DNA from: Fidelibacterota bacterium
GTDB taxonomy: Bacteria > Fidelibacterota > Marinisomatia > SCGC-AAA003-L08 > D37C17
Length of the DNA: 55,195 bases
Direction of reading: 5' to 3'
Assembly: GCA_002718585.1 (NCBI GenBank)
Contig: PBFG01000006.1
Span: 1 to 55,195 of the forward strand
Under the pieces are notes generated by a model. That model was not told the DNA's origin. It searched no databases and saw only the letters and a list, made by a program, of their open reading frames with translations. Both the position numbers and the translations under genes were made by a program. Shown here one piece after another: positions 16,585-25,934 of the stretch (its first letter is position 1; every line of letters begins with the position of its first letter).

Positions 16585-18702
16585 TTATTTTAATAATAAA
16601 TTAAATTCTATCTCATTAACTGGTTCACTTATTAAATACCCTTGAATTTTGTCGCATGCATATTTTTTTAAAAATTCAACCTGTTTTTCTGTTTCTACTC
16701 CTTCAGCAATTACTTTTAGGCCAAGTTTGTGACCTAAATCAATTACAATATTTGCTATTGTAAGATTATCATCAGCTAAATCATTATTAATTGAAGATAT
16801 AAAAGATTGATCAATTTTTAGCGTATCAATAGGAAATTGTTTTAAATAACTAAGAGAAGAGTATCCCGTTCCAAAATCATCAATAGAGATTTTAACTCCC
16901 ATTTCTTTTAATCTTTTTAAAACTCTTATGGTTTTTTCTATATCTCTCATAAGAATTGTTTCTGTTAGTTCTAATTCTAAAAATTTTGGATCTAAACCAG
17001 TTTCATTAAGTATATTTTTTACAATATCTGCTAAATTATACTTTAAAAATTGTTTTGCAGATATATTTACTGCACATGTAAGTCTATGTCCCTTTTCATA
17101 CCAAATTTTATTTTGCTTACAAGTTTCTCTTAAAATCCACTCTCCTAAAGGGATTATTAAATCAGTTTCTTCAGCTATAGGAATGAATTGATATGGAGGT
17201 AAAATTCCTTTTTCAGGTGAATTCCACCTTACAAGTGATTCAAAGCCTGTAATTTCATTTGTTTTAAGGTCAATTTGTGGTTGAAATAATAATAAAAATT
17301 CTTGTTTCTCAATAGCTTTAAATAGATTGCTTTCATTAGAAAATCTTTCTGTTATCTCTTTATTCATTAAAGGTTTAAAGAACTTATACTGATTTTTACC
17401 ACTATCTTTAGCTTTATACATTGCGGTATCAGCATTTTTTGTAAGGGTTTCAATATCCAAGCCATCTTCTGGATAAATGGCAATTCCGATACTAGCAGTT
17501 ATTCTAAGTTCTTTATTATCAACGACCACGTTGGTTAAATCTTCATTTAAAATTCTCTTACATAGTGTTCTGATATCATTCGTATTTTTAATTTTAGGTA
17601 AAATAACAGTAAACTCATCCCCACCCCATCTTGCTATAGTATCAGTTTTTCTAAGTGATGCTTTTAATCTTTTAGATACAATTTTTAAAAGTTTATCACC
17701 AGCAGAATGCCCCATTGTATCATTAACATATTTAAAGTTATCTAAATCTAAAAAAAGTATAGCAGTTCTTGTATTATGTCTTTTGGCATCATGCATTGAT
17801 TGTTCGAGTCTATCATTAAACAATAACTTATTCGTTAATCCTGTTGTTTGATCATAATATGCTTTTCGCTCAATTTCTTGTCTATCCATTTTTCTTTTAA
17901 TAGCCATAGCAATTTGATGTGATACGAATTCTAAAATGTTTTGATCTTTTTCAGTAAATCTAATATTTTTATCATAGCTTTGTACAACTAAGGCACCAAA
18001 AGTTTCATTGAGCGTATTTTTAAGTGGTACACCCAGCCAATCAATTGATTTACTACCATTTATATTCATTTTTTTATTTTTAATAAAAGAATCATTTTGC
18101 TCTGGATTAACTAATATGGATTCTCCTGTTTTGCAAACATACTCTGTTAAACCATTAGAAATTTTTCTAGAATTAGGTTTTGGATCATTTTCATCAATAA
18201 AATATGGAAAATGTATAACATCATTTTTATTATCAACAATTGCTATATAAAAATTTTTGGTATAAACGACCCTGCTTAAAATTTTATGTATTATTGAATA
18301 AAGCTCATCCAAATTATCAACATAATGACTAGCTTCAGATATTTTAAAAATACAATTGGTAAGCTTTAATTCAGATTCAAACAAGTGATTGTCTTTTATT
18401 AAAATAAGGTCATGGGGTTTACCATCTAAGTTAATCAATGAAGATTTGAGTAAGATTTTTTGTTGATGTATATGTACATGGAAATTTGTTTTTTGAATAT
18501 TTTTAACTATTGAACATGATTTTTTAAGTTTATTTATATTACTTTCATCAAAAATATCATTTAGTCCTTTTACTTCCTTATCTATATTTAAGATAGTTTT
18601 AGCATTAGGGCTAATATTTACAATATTAAGATTATCGTCTAAAACAAAAAAAGGTTCTTCTAAATTATTTAATACTTGAAAAAAAGATTCTGGTTTATTC
18701 AT
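16585..18702 (-). CDS. PAS-GAF-GGDEF-EAL cyclic di-GMP enzyme
   Basis: 705 residues, no membrane segment. Order: PAS-like domain (about 8-110), GAF domain (about 130-270), GGDEF domain with an intact R-W-G-G-D-E-F and an upstream R-K-T-D inhibitory site five residues before it, then an EAL domain (about 455-700) with E-S-L-V-R-W in place of E-A-L, D-D-F-G-T-G-Y-S-S-L, K-I-D-Q-S-F and an E-G-V-E-T loop. Both catalytic halves look intact, so it could synthesise and/or hydrolyse cyclic di-GMP under control of the two sensor domains. It is cytosolic and joined by an 8-bp overlap to the DUF502 gene. YajQ at 3.9 kb is a possible receptor. Confidence 0.92.
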   Translation of the reverse strand: MNKPESFFQVLNNLEEPFFVLDDNLNIVNISPNAKTILNIDKEVKGLNDIFDESNINKLKKSCSIVKNIQKTNFHVHIHQQKILLKSSLINLDGKPHDLILIKDNHLFESELKLTNCIFKISEASHYVDNLDELYSIIHKILSRVVYTKNFYIAIVDNKNDVIHFPYFIDENDPKPNSRKISNGLTEYVCKTGESILVNPEQNDSFIKNKKMNINGSKSIDWLGVPLKNTLNETFGALVVQSYDKNIRFTEKDQNILEFVSHQIAMAIKRKMDRQEIERKAYYDQTTGLTNKLLFNDRLEQSMHDAKRHNTRTAILFLDLDNFKYVNDTMGHSAGDKLLKIVSKRLKASLRKTDTIARWGGDEFTVILPKIKNTNDIRTLCKRILNEDLTNVVVDNKELRITASIGIAIYPEDGLDIETLTKNADTAMYKAKDSGKNQYKFFKPLMNKEITERFSNESNLFKAIEKQEFLLLFQPQIDLKTNEITGFESLVRWNSPEKGILPPYQFIPIAEETDLIIPLGEWILRETCKQNKIWYEKGHRLTCAVNISAKQFLKYNLADIVKNILNETGLDPKFLELELTETILMRDIEKTIRVLKRLKEMGVKISIDDFGTGYSSLSYLKQFPIDTLKIDQSFISSINNDLADDNLTIANIVIDLGHKLGLKVIAEGVETEKQVEFLKKYACDKIQGYLISEPVNEIEFNLLLK

Positions 18703-19339
18703 TTATATTTAATTTTTCAGGAGAAATCATACCTCCAGAAACTATTATTTTAAGTCCTTCTTCAACGGTAAGATTTAACTTTTTTGTTTCGGTAGATTTA
18801 ATAAATAATAAATATCCAGATGTTGGATTCGGCGTGGTAGGAACGAAAATATTATAATATTTTTCATCTTTATCATCTAACGTTTCACCTGTTACCATAG
18901 CAATTGTCCAAAGGCCTTTTCTAGGGTATTCAACGAAAACTACCTTTTGAAACGCTTTACTGTTAGTGCCACTAAGAGATGCTGTGATTTGTTTTATAGA
19001 TTTATAAACTTTACTTACAAATGGAATTTTCTCAAGTAAAGATTCAAAGAGTTTATAAAGTTTTTTTCCAAAAACATTGGAAATTATTAATCCTAAAAAA
19101 TATAAGGATGCTATAGTTAAAATAAAGCCTAGTATTTTTTGGAGTATAGATAAAAGTGTAATCCCGCCAAATTCAAAATTTTGATTAATAAAATCTGGTA
19201 AGAATAAACCAACGATTATTCCACCAGGCCCAGAGAAGAAAAGGAATAGATTTTTAATTATCCAGTAGGTTAAATAAATTGGGATAATTGATATTAAACC
19301 AGTTAAAAGATATTGTTGAATTTTTTTGTCTTGTTTCAT
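18695..19339 (-). CDS. DUF502 family membrane protein
   Basis: 214 residues: about two N-terminal membrane segments (in 10-95), then a soluble C-terminal domain. The family pattern is recognisable: T-G-L-I-S-I-I-P-I-Y-L-T-Y-W near 14-27, then I-P-F-V-S-K-V-Y-K-S-I-K-Q near 135-147, and T-T-P-N-P-T-S-G-Y near 180-188. Function is unknown in bacteria; plant relatives (COV) act in membrane trafficking. It starts 57 bp downstream of mutL and overlaps the GGDEF-EAL gene by 8 bp. Confidence 0.85.
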   Translation of the reverse strand: MKQDKKIQQYLLTGLISIIPIYLTYWIIKNLFLFFSGPGGIIVGLFLPDFINQNFEFGGITLLSILQKILGFILTIASLYFLGLIISNVFGKKLYKLFESLLEKIPFVSKVYKSIKQITASLSGTNSKAFQKVVFVEYPRKGLWTIAMVTGETLDDKDEKYYNIFVPTTPNPTSGYLLFIKSTETKKLNLTVEEGLKIIVSGGMISPEKLNINE

Positions 19340-19396
19340 TTTTACTTGTTAATTTTATTAAATCTATAAATAATTGATTGATAAAGGCAATATAAT

Positions 19397-21133
19397 TTAA
19401 TGCCTTTCAAATCGATCGTCTAAATCTGATAATGTTAAGTTTACAATTATAGGTCTACCATGAGGACAATAATATGGATACTCAGTAGAAAAAAGTTGAT
19501 CTACTAATTCTTTACATTCAATTTGAGACAATTTATCTCCAGCCTTGATCGCAGCTTTGCATGCATATGTAGAGGCCATGTATTCTATAAATGTTGAACT
19601 TGTATTTTTTGTTTTTGCATAATGGTCTAAAATTTCTCTTATAATATTTTCCTCTTCGTCAGATGGTAAATTACTTGGTGTACCTTCTATTATAATTGTA
19701 TTTTCACCAAATTCTCTAAATTCAAATCCTATTTTTTGTAAATAATTAAAAATTTCCAGAAGATGTATATATTCCTCAGGGTCAAACTTAATTGTTTTAG
19801 GAAATAGTATTTTCTGGGATGATATACCATCGCCTTCAAGACTTTTCTTAGATAATTCATAAAGAATTCTTTCATGTGCGACGTGTTGATCAATAATGAT
19901 TAATCCTGAAGTAATTTCAGTGATAATATATTTGTTATGAATTTGCCATATATTATTTGAATCAATTACAACATTATTATTTTCAGTATTTTTAAGTCTA
20001 ATCTCTGCATTTTTTATATTTTGGTCATATTTATTTCCACCTGAATTAGATATAGATAACACAGAATCGTCTTTTACAAATGTGTTATCAAATGGCAATG
20101 TTCCAAGTGTAACATCTTTTATAGAATCAAAATTTTTAAAGCTTGGAATTGTTTTAAATATATCTTTCAGAGCATCTGATACAGACTTTCTAAAAATATG
20201 TTGAATTTGCATTTCGTTTCTAAATTTGACTTCTTTTTTCTTTGGATGAACATTTATGTCAACTAAATCAGGGGGTAATGTTAATGATAGAACATAAAAA
20301 GGGTGTTCTGACCTATCTATTAAATTTCTGTAAGCGTTATTTATGCTTATGTTTACTAATTGATTTTTTATGGTTCTTCCATTGATAAAAAGATATTGAT
20401 AATTCCTATTATTTTTCACAAGTGATAGATTTCCAGTATAGCCACTAATAAGATATTCATCTTTTTTAAATTGTATAGGTATAATAGATTCAGAAGTTTT
20501 TGTTCCAAAGATTGAATGGATTCTATCTTTCAAGCTAGATGACTTAAAGTTATATATTTTTTTTTCATTATTAATTAACCTAAAACCTATACTTGGATTT
20601 GAAAGCGCAAAATTTTTAAATAATGATAAAATTTTCTTATACTCGTAAGACTCTGATTTTAAAAACTTTTTTCTCGCTGGAACATTATGAAAAATATTCT
20701 TTACTTCTATATAGGTTCCATTTTCTATGTCAGATGGTTTGATAAAAACTTTTTTCCCAAAAGAAAATTTAATTGTATTGCCGGTTTCTTGTGAATATTT
20801 AGATTTTACTATTACATCTGATATAGATGCAATACTAGGAAGTGCCTCTCCCCTATATCCTAAAGTATTAATATTATTTAAATCTTCTATATCTTTAATT
20901 TTGCTAGTAGCGAATCTTTCGAAAGCGTCTGCTAATTCATCTTTAGGAATACCTATCCCATCATCAATAACAATGATGTTTGAAATACCACCATTTGATA
21001 AAATTACTTCTATAAATTTAGATTTTGCATCTATTGAATTTTCTACTAATTCTTTAAGAATCGAGGAGGGATCATCTACAACTTCACCTGCAGCAATTTG
21101 ATTTATTAAATTTGAATTTAATTTCTTTATCAT
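19397..21133 (-). CDS. mutL: DNA mismatch repair protein MutL
   Basis: 578 residues. The N-terminal GHKL ATPase shows E-L-V-E-N-S-I-D-A, D-D-G-I-G-I and G-Y-R-G-E-A-L-P-S-I. The C-terminal domain carries D-Q-H-V-A-H-E-R-x-x-Y-E (the DQHA-x2-E-x4-E endonuclease motif with Val for Ala), A-C-K-A-A-I-K-A-G and C-P-H-G-R-P. It is therefore an endonuclease-type MutL that nicks the new strand itself, as expected in bacteria lacking Dam/MutH. No mutS is in the window. It overlaps ftcD by 4 bp (ATGA). Confidence 0.96.
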   Translation of the reverse strand: MIKKLNSNLINQIAAGEVVDDPSSILKELVENSIDAKSKFIEVILSNGGISNIIVIDDGIGIPKDELADAFERFATSKIKDIEDLNNINTLGYRGEALPSIASISDVIVKSKYSQETGNTIKFSFGKKVFIKPSDIENGTYIEVKNIFHNVPARKKFLKSESYEYKKILSLFKNFALSNPSIGFRLINNEKKIYNFKSSSLKDRIHSIFGTKTSESIIPIQFKKDEYLISGYTGNLSLVKNNRNYQYLFINGRTIKNQLVNISINNAYRNLIDRSEHPFYVLSLTLPPDLVDINVHPKKKEVKFRNEMQIQHIFRKSVSDALKDIFKTIPSFKNFDSIKDVTLGTLPFDNTFVKDDSVLSISNSGGNKYDQNIKNAEIRLKNTENNNVVIDSNNIWQIHNKYIITEITSGLIIIDQHVAHERILYELSKKSLEGDGISSQKILFPKTIKFDPEEYIHLLEIFNYLQKIGFEFREFGENTIIIEGTPSNLPSDEEENIIREILDHYAKTKNTSSTFIEYMASTYACKAAIKAGDKLSQIECKELVDQLFSTEYPYYCPHGRPIIVNLTLSDLDDRFERH

Positions 21134-22797
21134 TTTAAAATTTTTTCAATTTTGATTTTAGTTTTAATAAATTGTTCATCCGCTAATTTATCAAGTTTTT
21201 GCAATTTTTTAATAAAACTTTTTTTATGATTATCTGTCAGATTATATGCATTAATCTTTACATTCATTGATGCACCTCTAGAAGTTGAATAAAGTAAATA
21301 TAAGCCAACTCCAATATCTGTAATAGAATTGGGATTCCCTATATCGCATAGTTTATCTATTAACTTAAAACTGTTAACTGATATTTCTAATATTTCCAAT
21401 GGTACTTCGGCTGCGTATATAGTTGCTTTTTCAATTTCTTTGAATCTGTAATCTATATCTTCTTGGGTTTTTTTAGGTAATCTGATAGCGGCAAGAACTA
21501 AATCATAAGAATTTGAATCAAGGTCAATTAGTTTTATTAATCTATCCTTAAATTCTTGACTTTTTTCTGCTATCTCAATATGAAGTTTATTATGTTTCTC
21601 TAAGCCTTTTTTTGCAAATGAAAGATTAGCAACCATTGAAGATAAGGCCATCGCAAAAGCACCCGCTAAGGCGCTTATACTTCCACCTCCAGGTGTTGGA
21701 GTACCCATTGATGTGAGATCTACTAATTCTTCAACTTTAAAATTTTTAAATGATTTTTGCTGTTCATCAATTCTATATTCAATTATTTTTTCATTAATAT
21801 CAAATGTAGATATATCAGAAAGACCTAAGGATTGAATAGCTATATTTAATATATCTTTTTCAGGTATTCCAGTTGACCTGTTTTGTTTCTTTAGATAGTA
21901 TTTTCCACAATCTAAAAGTGAATCCAATGGCATTAAACCAACTATTTCACTACCCGTTACTCTTGCTCCTCTTTTTCTTGCCTCGTTTCTAACCTCCTCA
22001 AAAGTTTTAAAAATTGATGTTTTTTTATAATTAGTTAGGTTTATTGAAACTTGGGCCTGATTGTATTCATCTATATACCAACCTACTGCTTTACAGAATT
22101 TAAGACTTCCTGGTTTTTTTAGTATTTTACCAGATTTGTCTCTAATAATATTACCGTTTTTATCTCTTTTTGCCCTACCCGCCTCTCTTATATCCAAAGC
22201 AATGTCTGTGGCAATTTTTTTATCAAAAGTATTTAAATTGATATTATAAGCAATTAGGAATTCTCTTGCACCAATTGCTATTGCACCATTTTTAACATTA
22301 TTTTCAGACTTTCCAAAGTCTGGCTTCCAATTATCTTTTTTGATTTTTTCAAACATGCCTTCATATTCACCTTTTCTTATATTGGCAAGATTAACTCTTT
22401 CAATATTACTTGCTGAATTTTCATAAAGGAATACAGGTATACTAAGCTCTTCTGAAACTTTCTTTGCAAGTTTTTTAGATATATCGACACACTCCTGCAT
22501 TGAAATATTTTTTACTGGTATTAGTGGGCATACATCTGTTGATCCCATTCGTGAATGTTCACCTGTATGATTTCTCATATCAATTAATTCAGATGCTTTT
22601 TTAATAAGCAGATAAGCTGCTTCTAATACAGGTTCAGGTTGTCCTACAAAAGTTATAACTGTTCGATTAGTATCAAAGCCAGGATCTATATCAAGCAGAT
22701 GTACATTAGATACCTGTTTAACTTGATTAGCTATTTCATTTATTATAGATTTATTTCTTCCCTCGCTTATGTTAGGTACACATTCTATTAACTTCAT
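21130..22797 (-). CDS. ftcD: Bifunctional glutamate formiminotransferase / formimidoyl-THF cyclodeaminase
   Basis: 555 residues from the ATG at 22797; the longer version starts at a TTG five codons earlier. The N-terminal transferase domain (about 1-330) begins L-I-E-C-V-P-N-I-S-E-G-R and has H-S-R-M-G; the C-terminal cyclodeaminase domain (about 350-555) has the G-T-P-T-P-G-G-G-S glycine loop. It moves the formimino group from N-formiminoglutamate (histidine breakdown) to tetrahydrofolate and then releases ammonia to give 5,10-methenyl-THF. The fused form is typical of animals and some bacteria. The ATG shares one base with the stop of the 41-residue ORF (TAATG). No hut genes are seen nearby. 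Confidence 0.92.
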   Translation of the reverse strand: MKLIECVPNISEGRNKSIINEIANQVKQVSNVHLLDIDPGFDTNRTVITFVGQPEPVLEAAYLLIKKASELIDMRNHTGEHSRMGSTDVCPLIPVKNISMQECVDISKKLAKKVSEELSIPVFLYENSASNIERVNLANIRKGEYEGMFEKIKKDNWKPDFGKSENNVKNGAIAIGAREFLIAYNINLNTFDKKIATDIALDIREAGRAKRDKNGNIIRDKSGKILKKPGSLKFCKAVGWYIDEYNQAQVSINLTNYKKTSIFKTFEEVRNEARKRGARVTGSEIVGLMPLDSLLDCGKYYLKKQNRSTGIPEKDILNIAIQSLGLSDISTFDINEKIIEYRIDEQQKSFKNFKVEELVDLTSMGTPTPGGGSISALAGAFAMALSSMVANLSFAKKGLEKHNKLHIEIAEKSQEFKDRLIKLIDLDSNSYDLVLAAIRLPKKTQEDIDYRFKEIEKATIYAAEVPLEILEISVNSFKLIDKLCDIGNPNSITDIGVGLYLLYSTSRGASMNVKINAYNLTDNHKKSFIKKLQKLDKLADEQFIKTKIKIEKILK

Positions 22798-22922
22798 TAA
22801 ATTGAGTTCCAATACAAATTAGTTATAACGTAAATTATGATTAAAATAAGAAAGAGGTTTCTAAGAATTAACTTCTTTGATGAAAATTTACGCCAATAAT
22901 TATGTCTTAAATTCTTATACAT
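22797..22922 (-). CDS. Small membrane protein, 41 residues
   Basis: This ORF begins with an ATG immediately after the M50 protease stop codon (TAAATG) and ends in a TAATG overlap with ftcD. The product is 41 residues: a basic N-terminal half (several Arg/Lys among the first 22) and one hydrophobic helix (about 23-37), predicting a single membrane span with the N-terminus inside. It resembles no family I can name; the shape recalls the start of DivIC/FtsB-like proteins but there is no coiled coil after the helix. The exact fit at both ends argues that it is translated. Confidence 0.5.
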   Translation of the reverse strand: MYKNLRHNYWRKFSSKKLILRNLFLILIIIYVITNLYWNSI

Positions 22923-23588
22923 TTAAATGAAAAAAAGAACTGTATTTGCAAAGAATTGGAAGATAGCGATTATTAAATTTGCTGGTGTCTGAATGAGCCA
23001 GCCAATGATTGAAATATTTGTAATTACACTAAATAAAATTATTCCTAATAAAATTTTTGGACCATACTCATTTAGCTTGTAAAAGAAATCTCTATTGTAT
23101 TTAGATATAAAATTCCCAAAAATTTGTCCACCATCTAACGGATATATTGGAAGTAGATTAAATAAACCTAAATATGTGTTGATAATGATGAAGTATTGTA
23201 AAAATATAGTATAATTTTCCTGAAGTATACCTAGCTTTGAAAGGAATGTATAAATAAATACGCTAACAAAACTTAATATAAAATTTGAAATTGGTCCTGC
23301 CGCCGCAACTTTAATAATATCCATACGAGGATTATTTAAATTAGAAGGATTAACAGGAACAGGCTTAGCATAGCCAAATCCTATAAATAAAATCATAGCA
23401 GTTCCAAATGGATCTAAATGTTTTAATGGATTTAGTGTAAGTCTACCCATCCTGTATGCAGTATCATCACCATTAATATATGCAACATACCCATGAGCAA
23501 ACTCATGAATACATAGAGCAAAAATTAATGCAATTGCAATTAGGACAAATATAACGGGGTTTGAATTTAGTATTGAAATTAGCCCCAT
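22923..23588 (-). CDS. Site-2-protease-type membrane metalloprotease (M50)
   Basis: 221 residues with about five membrane segments. Zinc site: H-E-F-A-H in C-I-H-E-F-A-H-G near 27-34, and the third ligand in N-L-L-P-I-Y-P-L-D-G-G near 140-150. This compact form lacks PDZ and CBS domains (Rip/YwhC-like group). Such enzymes cleave membrane-embedded substrates, often anti-sigma factors. It starts 1 bp after the xerD stop. Confidence 0.9.
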   Translation of the reverse strand: MGLISILNSNPVIFVLIAIALIFALCIHEFAHGYVAYINGDDTAYRMGRLTLNPLKHLDPFGTAMILFIGFGYAKPVPVNPSNLNNPRMDIIKVAAAGPISNFILSFVSVFIYTFLSKLGILQENYTIFLQYFIIINTYLGLFNLLPIYPLDGGQIFGNFISKYNRDFFYKLNEYGPKILLGIILFSVITNISIIGWLIQTPANLIIAIFQFFANTVLFFI

Positions 23589-23589
23589 T

Positions 23590-24504
23590 TTATCCTCTAG
23601 GATGATATTCTTTATGCACTTCTTTCAAAAATGTTTTATCAAGATGTGTATATATTTGTGTTGTTGATATATTTGAATGTCCTAATAGTTCTTGGACAAC
23701 TCTTAAGTCTGCACCACCTTCAAGTAAATGTGTGGCAAAACTATGTCTGAACGTGTGTGGTGAAATATTTTTTTTAATCCCTGCTTTCATAGACGTTTCT
23801 TTTATTGTAATCCATATTGTTTTTCTTGAAATTGGTAAGCCTCTATTGCTAAGAAATAGAATTCCTCTAGAATTTTTCTTTCTAGCATAGAAAGGACGTA
23901 CATTTTCTATGTAATAAATTAAATCTTTTTTAGCTATTGGTCCAATAGGAACAATTCTTTCTTTATTTCCTTTACCAAGAATTTTTATAATATCATCATC
24001 TAAGAATAAATTAGTTAAATTTAAATCAATAAGTTCGCTCACTCTCAGTCCACATGAATATAGAATTGATATTATGGCTTTATCTCTAATATTATTTTTC
24101 TTATTAATGTTAATCGAATCCAATATACTATTTATTTCAACTACAGATAAAACAACTGGTATTTTTTTTGCCTTTTTTGGAAATATTAGATCTTTTGATG
24201 GATCAGACTTTATAAGTTCATTATTAATTAAATATTTAAAAAAAGATTTTAGTGTAGAAATAGAACGATTAATTGATGAGTTTTTTCTTTCAAAAACAAT
24301 TTCATTAAAAGTATACATAGATAGAGATTTTATGTAATCTCTTAATTGTTTTGCAGTAATTGAATCATAGGTTTTAGTATTATATTTATCCTGCATGTAT
24401 TCAATAAAAAATTTTAAATCAAATAAATATGAATCAATAGTATTTGAAGATAGTTTTCGTTCGTATTGAAGATATGAAAGATAAATTTTAACCTGATTAA
24501 TCAT
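23590..24504 (-). CDS. xerD: Tyrosine recombinase XerC/XerD
   Basis: 304 residues. The N-terminal SAM-like DNA-binding domain is followed by the catalytic domain with the full active set: Arg in S-C-G-L-R-V-S-E, Lys in G-K-G-N-K-E-R, H-T-F-R-H, His in L-L-G-H-S-N-I-S-T-T and the nucleophile Tyr in Q-I-Y-T-H. Length and H-T-F-R-H-S-F-A-T-H-L-L-E-G-G-A-D-L favour a housekeeping Xer protein that resolves chromosome dimers at dif, not an integron or phage integrase. No dif-like site was recognised in the window. XerC versus XerD cannot be decided from this copy alone. Confidence 0.88.
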   Translation of the reverse strand: MINQVKIYLSYLQYERKLSSNTIDSYLFDLKFFIEYMQDKYNTKTYDSITAKQLRDYIKSLSMYTFNEIVFERKNSSINRSISTLKSFFKYLINNELIKSDPSKDLIFPKKAKKIPVVLSVVEINSILDSININKKNNIRDKAIISILYSCGLRVSELIDLNLTNLFLDDDIIKILGKGNKERIVPIGPIAKKDLIYYIENVRPFYARKKNSRGILFLSNRGLPISRKTIWITIKETSMKAGIKKNISPHTFRHSFATHLLEGGADLRVVQELLGHSNISTTQIYTHLDKTFLKEVHKEYHPRG

Positions 24505-24505
24505 A

Positions 24506-25267
24506 TTATTTCTTTTCGTTATAGATTTCTAATATTAAATCAAAAGACTTGTTTAGGCCTCTATCGGATAAGTTTATTATTCTCATGTCTGGACCTATAA
24601 GTGATATAGCAGGTATACCTGTTGGTCTAATTACTGAGTGAAGCCATTTATTACTATCAGATAAAATGGGTATAATATCTTTTGGATAAGTACTATACCA
24701 TTCCCTCGATGTCTCAATTGTAGCATCATCTCTAAATTCATCTTCATATAAGATTGTTATGAAATAAATATCACCATTATCAATTAAATCTTTTATTATA
24801 TTATATTTGTCATTCCAAAAGGGTTTATTTTTTATTTCATTCTCATCCCATGTTAGCCATGATGCTAAGGAGTGACAAGGTCCACACCAGACAGTGCCCA
24901 TTTCAACAAGTATATATTTATCATCTTTATTTGCAAAATCATAAATATCAACTTCCTCTCCAAATTGATCATAGAGTTTAATTTGTGGAAATAAATCCCC
25001 TTCTTTTAAAGAACAATAGTTGCCTTTTCTTCTTAGCTGATTTTTATTACAATTATTATTTAGACAGTCATCATTATCATCGCATTCACAACCAAGGCCA
25101 TTTGGACAATTTAAATTTGCTGAATCAAAATTTTCAGTTAGTTGTTTTTTATCTAAATTTACAGGCCAACCACCTGAATAATTAATAGTTTCTATTTTTT
25201 TTTGGGTATCAGAATTAGATGAACATATGTTTATGAAAATGAAAAAGAAAAAGTATATATTTATCAT
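24506..25267 (-). CDS. Exported thioredoxin-fold protein (TlpA-like)
   Basis: 253 residues from the ATG at 25267; a reading three codons longer uses TTG. It has a strongly hydrophobic signal (about 4-16). Between the signal and the thioredoxin fold is a Cys-rich segment (about 50-90, C-E-C-D-D-N-D-D-C pattern) that could form disulfides. The thioredoxin domain has W-C-G-P-C preceded by V-E-M-G-T-V and a cis-proline loop (P-T-G-I-P-A). Likely a periplasmic or surface thiol-disulfide oxidoreductase. Lipid attachment at Cys15 is possible but the residue before it is Ile, an unusual lipobox. Confidence 0.78.
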   Translation of the reverse strand: MINIYFFFFIFINICSSNSDTQKKIETINYSGGWPVNLDKKQLTENFDSANLNCPNGLGCECDDNDDCLNNNCNKNQLRRKGNYCSLKEGDLFPQIKLYDQFGEEVDIYDFANKDDKYILVEMGTVWCGPCHSLASWLTWDENEIKNKPFWNDKYNIIKDLIDNGDIYFITILYEDEFRDDATIETSREWYSTYPKDIIPILSDSNKWLHSVIRPTGIPAISLIGPDMRIINLSDRGLNKSFDLILEIYNEKK

Positions 25268-25278
25268 GTTAGACAAAA

Positions 25279-25932
25279 TTATTTTTTGAAGTTTGGAAGA
25301 GCTGGTAGGCTGCTATCACTTTTATCTTTTACTTTAAGAATTTCAAAATTAGTAATTTTATTGTTATTAAAAGTAAAAATCCAAGGTTCGCACCATCCAA
25401 TTTCAGTTTTAAGTATTTGTTCGGGTGTATAATCAAGCAATTTCATGACAATAGCACGAATACTGTTTCCATGAGCAGCTATTATTATAGAGTCATCTTC
25501 TAAAGATTCACTTGTAATTCTTTCAAAATAAGGTAAAGTTCTTTCACATGTCATTTTTAATGACTCTCCTCCAGGAGGGGGAATATCGTAACTTCTTCTC
25601 CAAATTTGAACTTGCTCTTTACCAAATTTTTTTGCAGCCTCGTCTTTGTTTTGTCCTATTAAATCACCATAATCTCTCTCATTTAAAGCTTTATTGAAGG
25701 TTGGAGTAAGATTTAAACTCATATTGTTTAATATAATATCAAGCGTCTTTTGAGATCTCATAAGATTAGATGCAAAAGCTTTTGTAAGGCTAATGTTTTT
25801 ACCTTTCATTATTTTTCCTGCTATGGCAGCTTCTTTTATACCAAGATCGGTTAAATCAACATCTTTCCATCCTGTGAATCTATTTTCAAGATTATATGTT
25901 GATTGTCCATGTCTAACTAATATTAATTTCAT
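25279..25932 (-). CDS. gpmA: 2,3-bisphosphoglycerate-dependent phosphoglycerate mutase
   Basis: 217 residues from the ATG at 25932 (the longer ORF begins at a TTG six codons earlier inside the HIT gene). It has the phosphohistidine motif R-H-G-Q-S-T-Y-N near 7-14, F-T-G-W-K-D-V-D-L-T, E-R-D-Y-G-D-L, and the second His in A-A-H-G-N-S-I-R. It interconverts 3- and 2-phosphoglycerate in glycolysis and gluconeogenesis. It starts 2 bp after the HIT gene stop. Confidence 0.93.
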   Translation of the reverse strand: MKLILVRHGQSTYNLENRFTGWKDVDLTDLGIKEAAIAGKIMKGKNISLTKAFASNLMRSQKTLDIILNNMSLNLTPTFNKALNERDYGDLIGQNKDEAAKKFGKEQVQIWRRSYDIPPPGGESLKMTCERTLPYFERITSESLEDDSIIIAAHGNSIRAIVMKLLDYTPEQILKTEIGWCEPWIFTFNNNKITNFEILKVKDKSDSSLPALPNFKK

Positions 25933-25934
25933 AT

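Noticed and set aside
17477-17851. Plus-strand ORFs antisense to the GGDEF-EAL gene
   Set aside because: Hydrophobic translations of the complementary strand of Lys/Asp-rich codons; no independent support.
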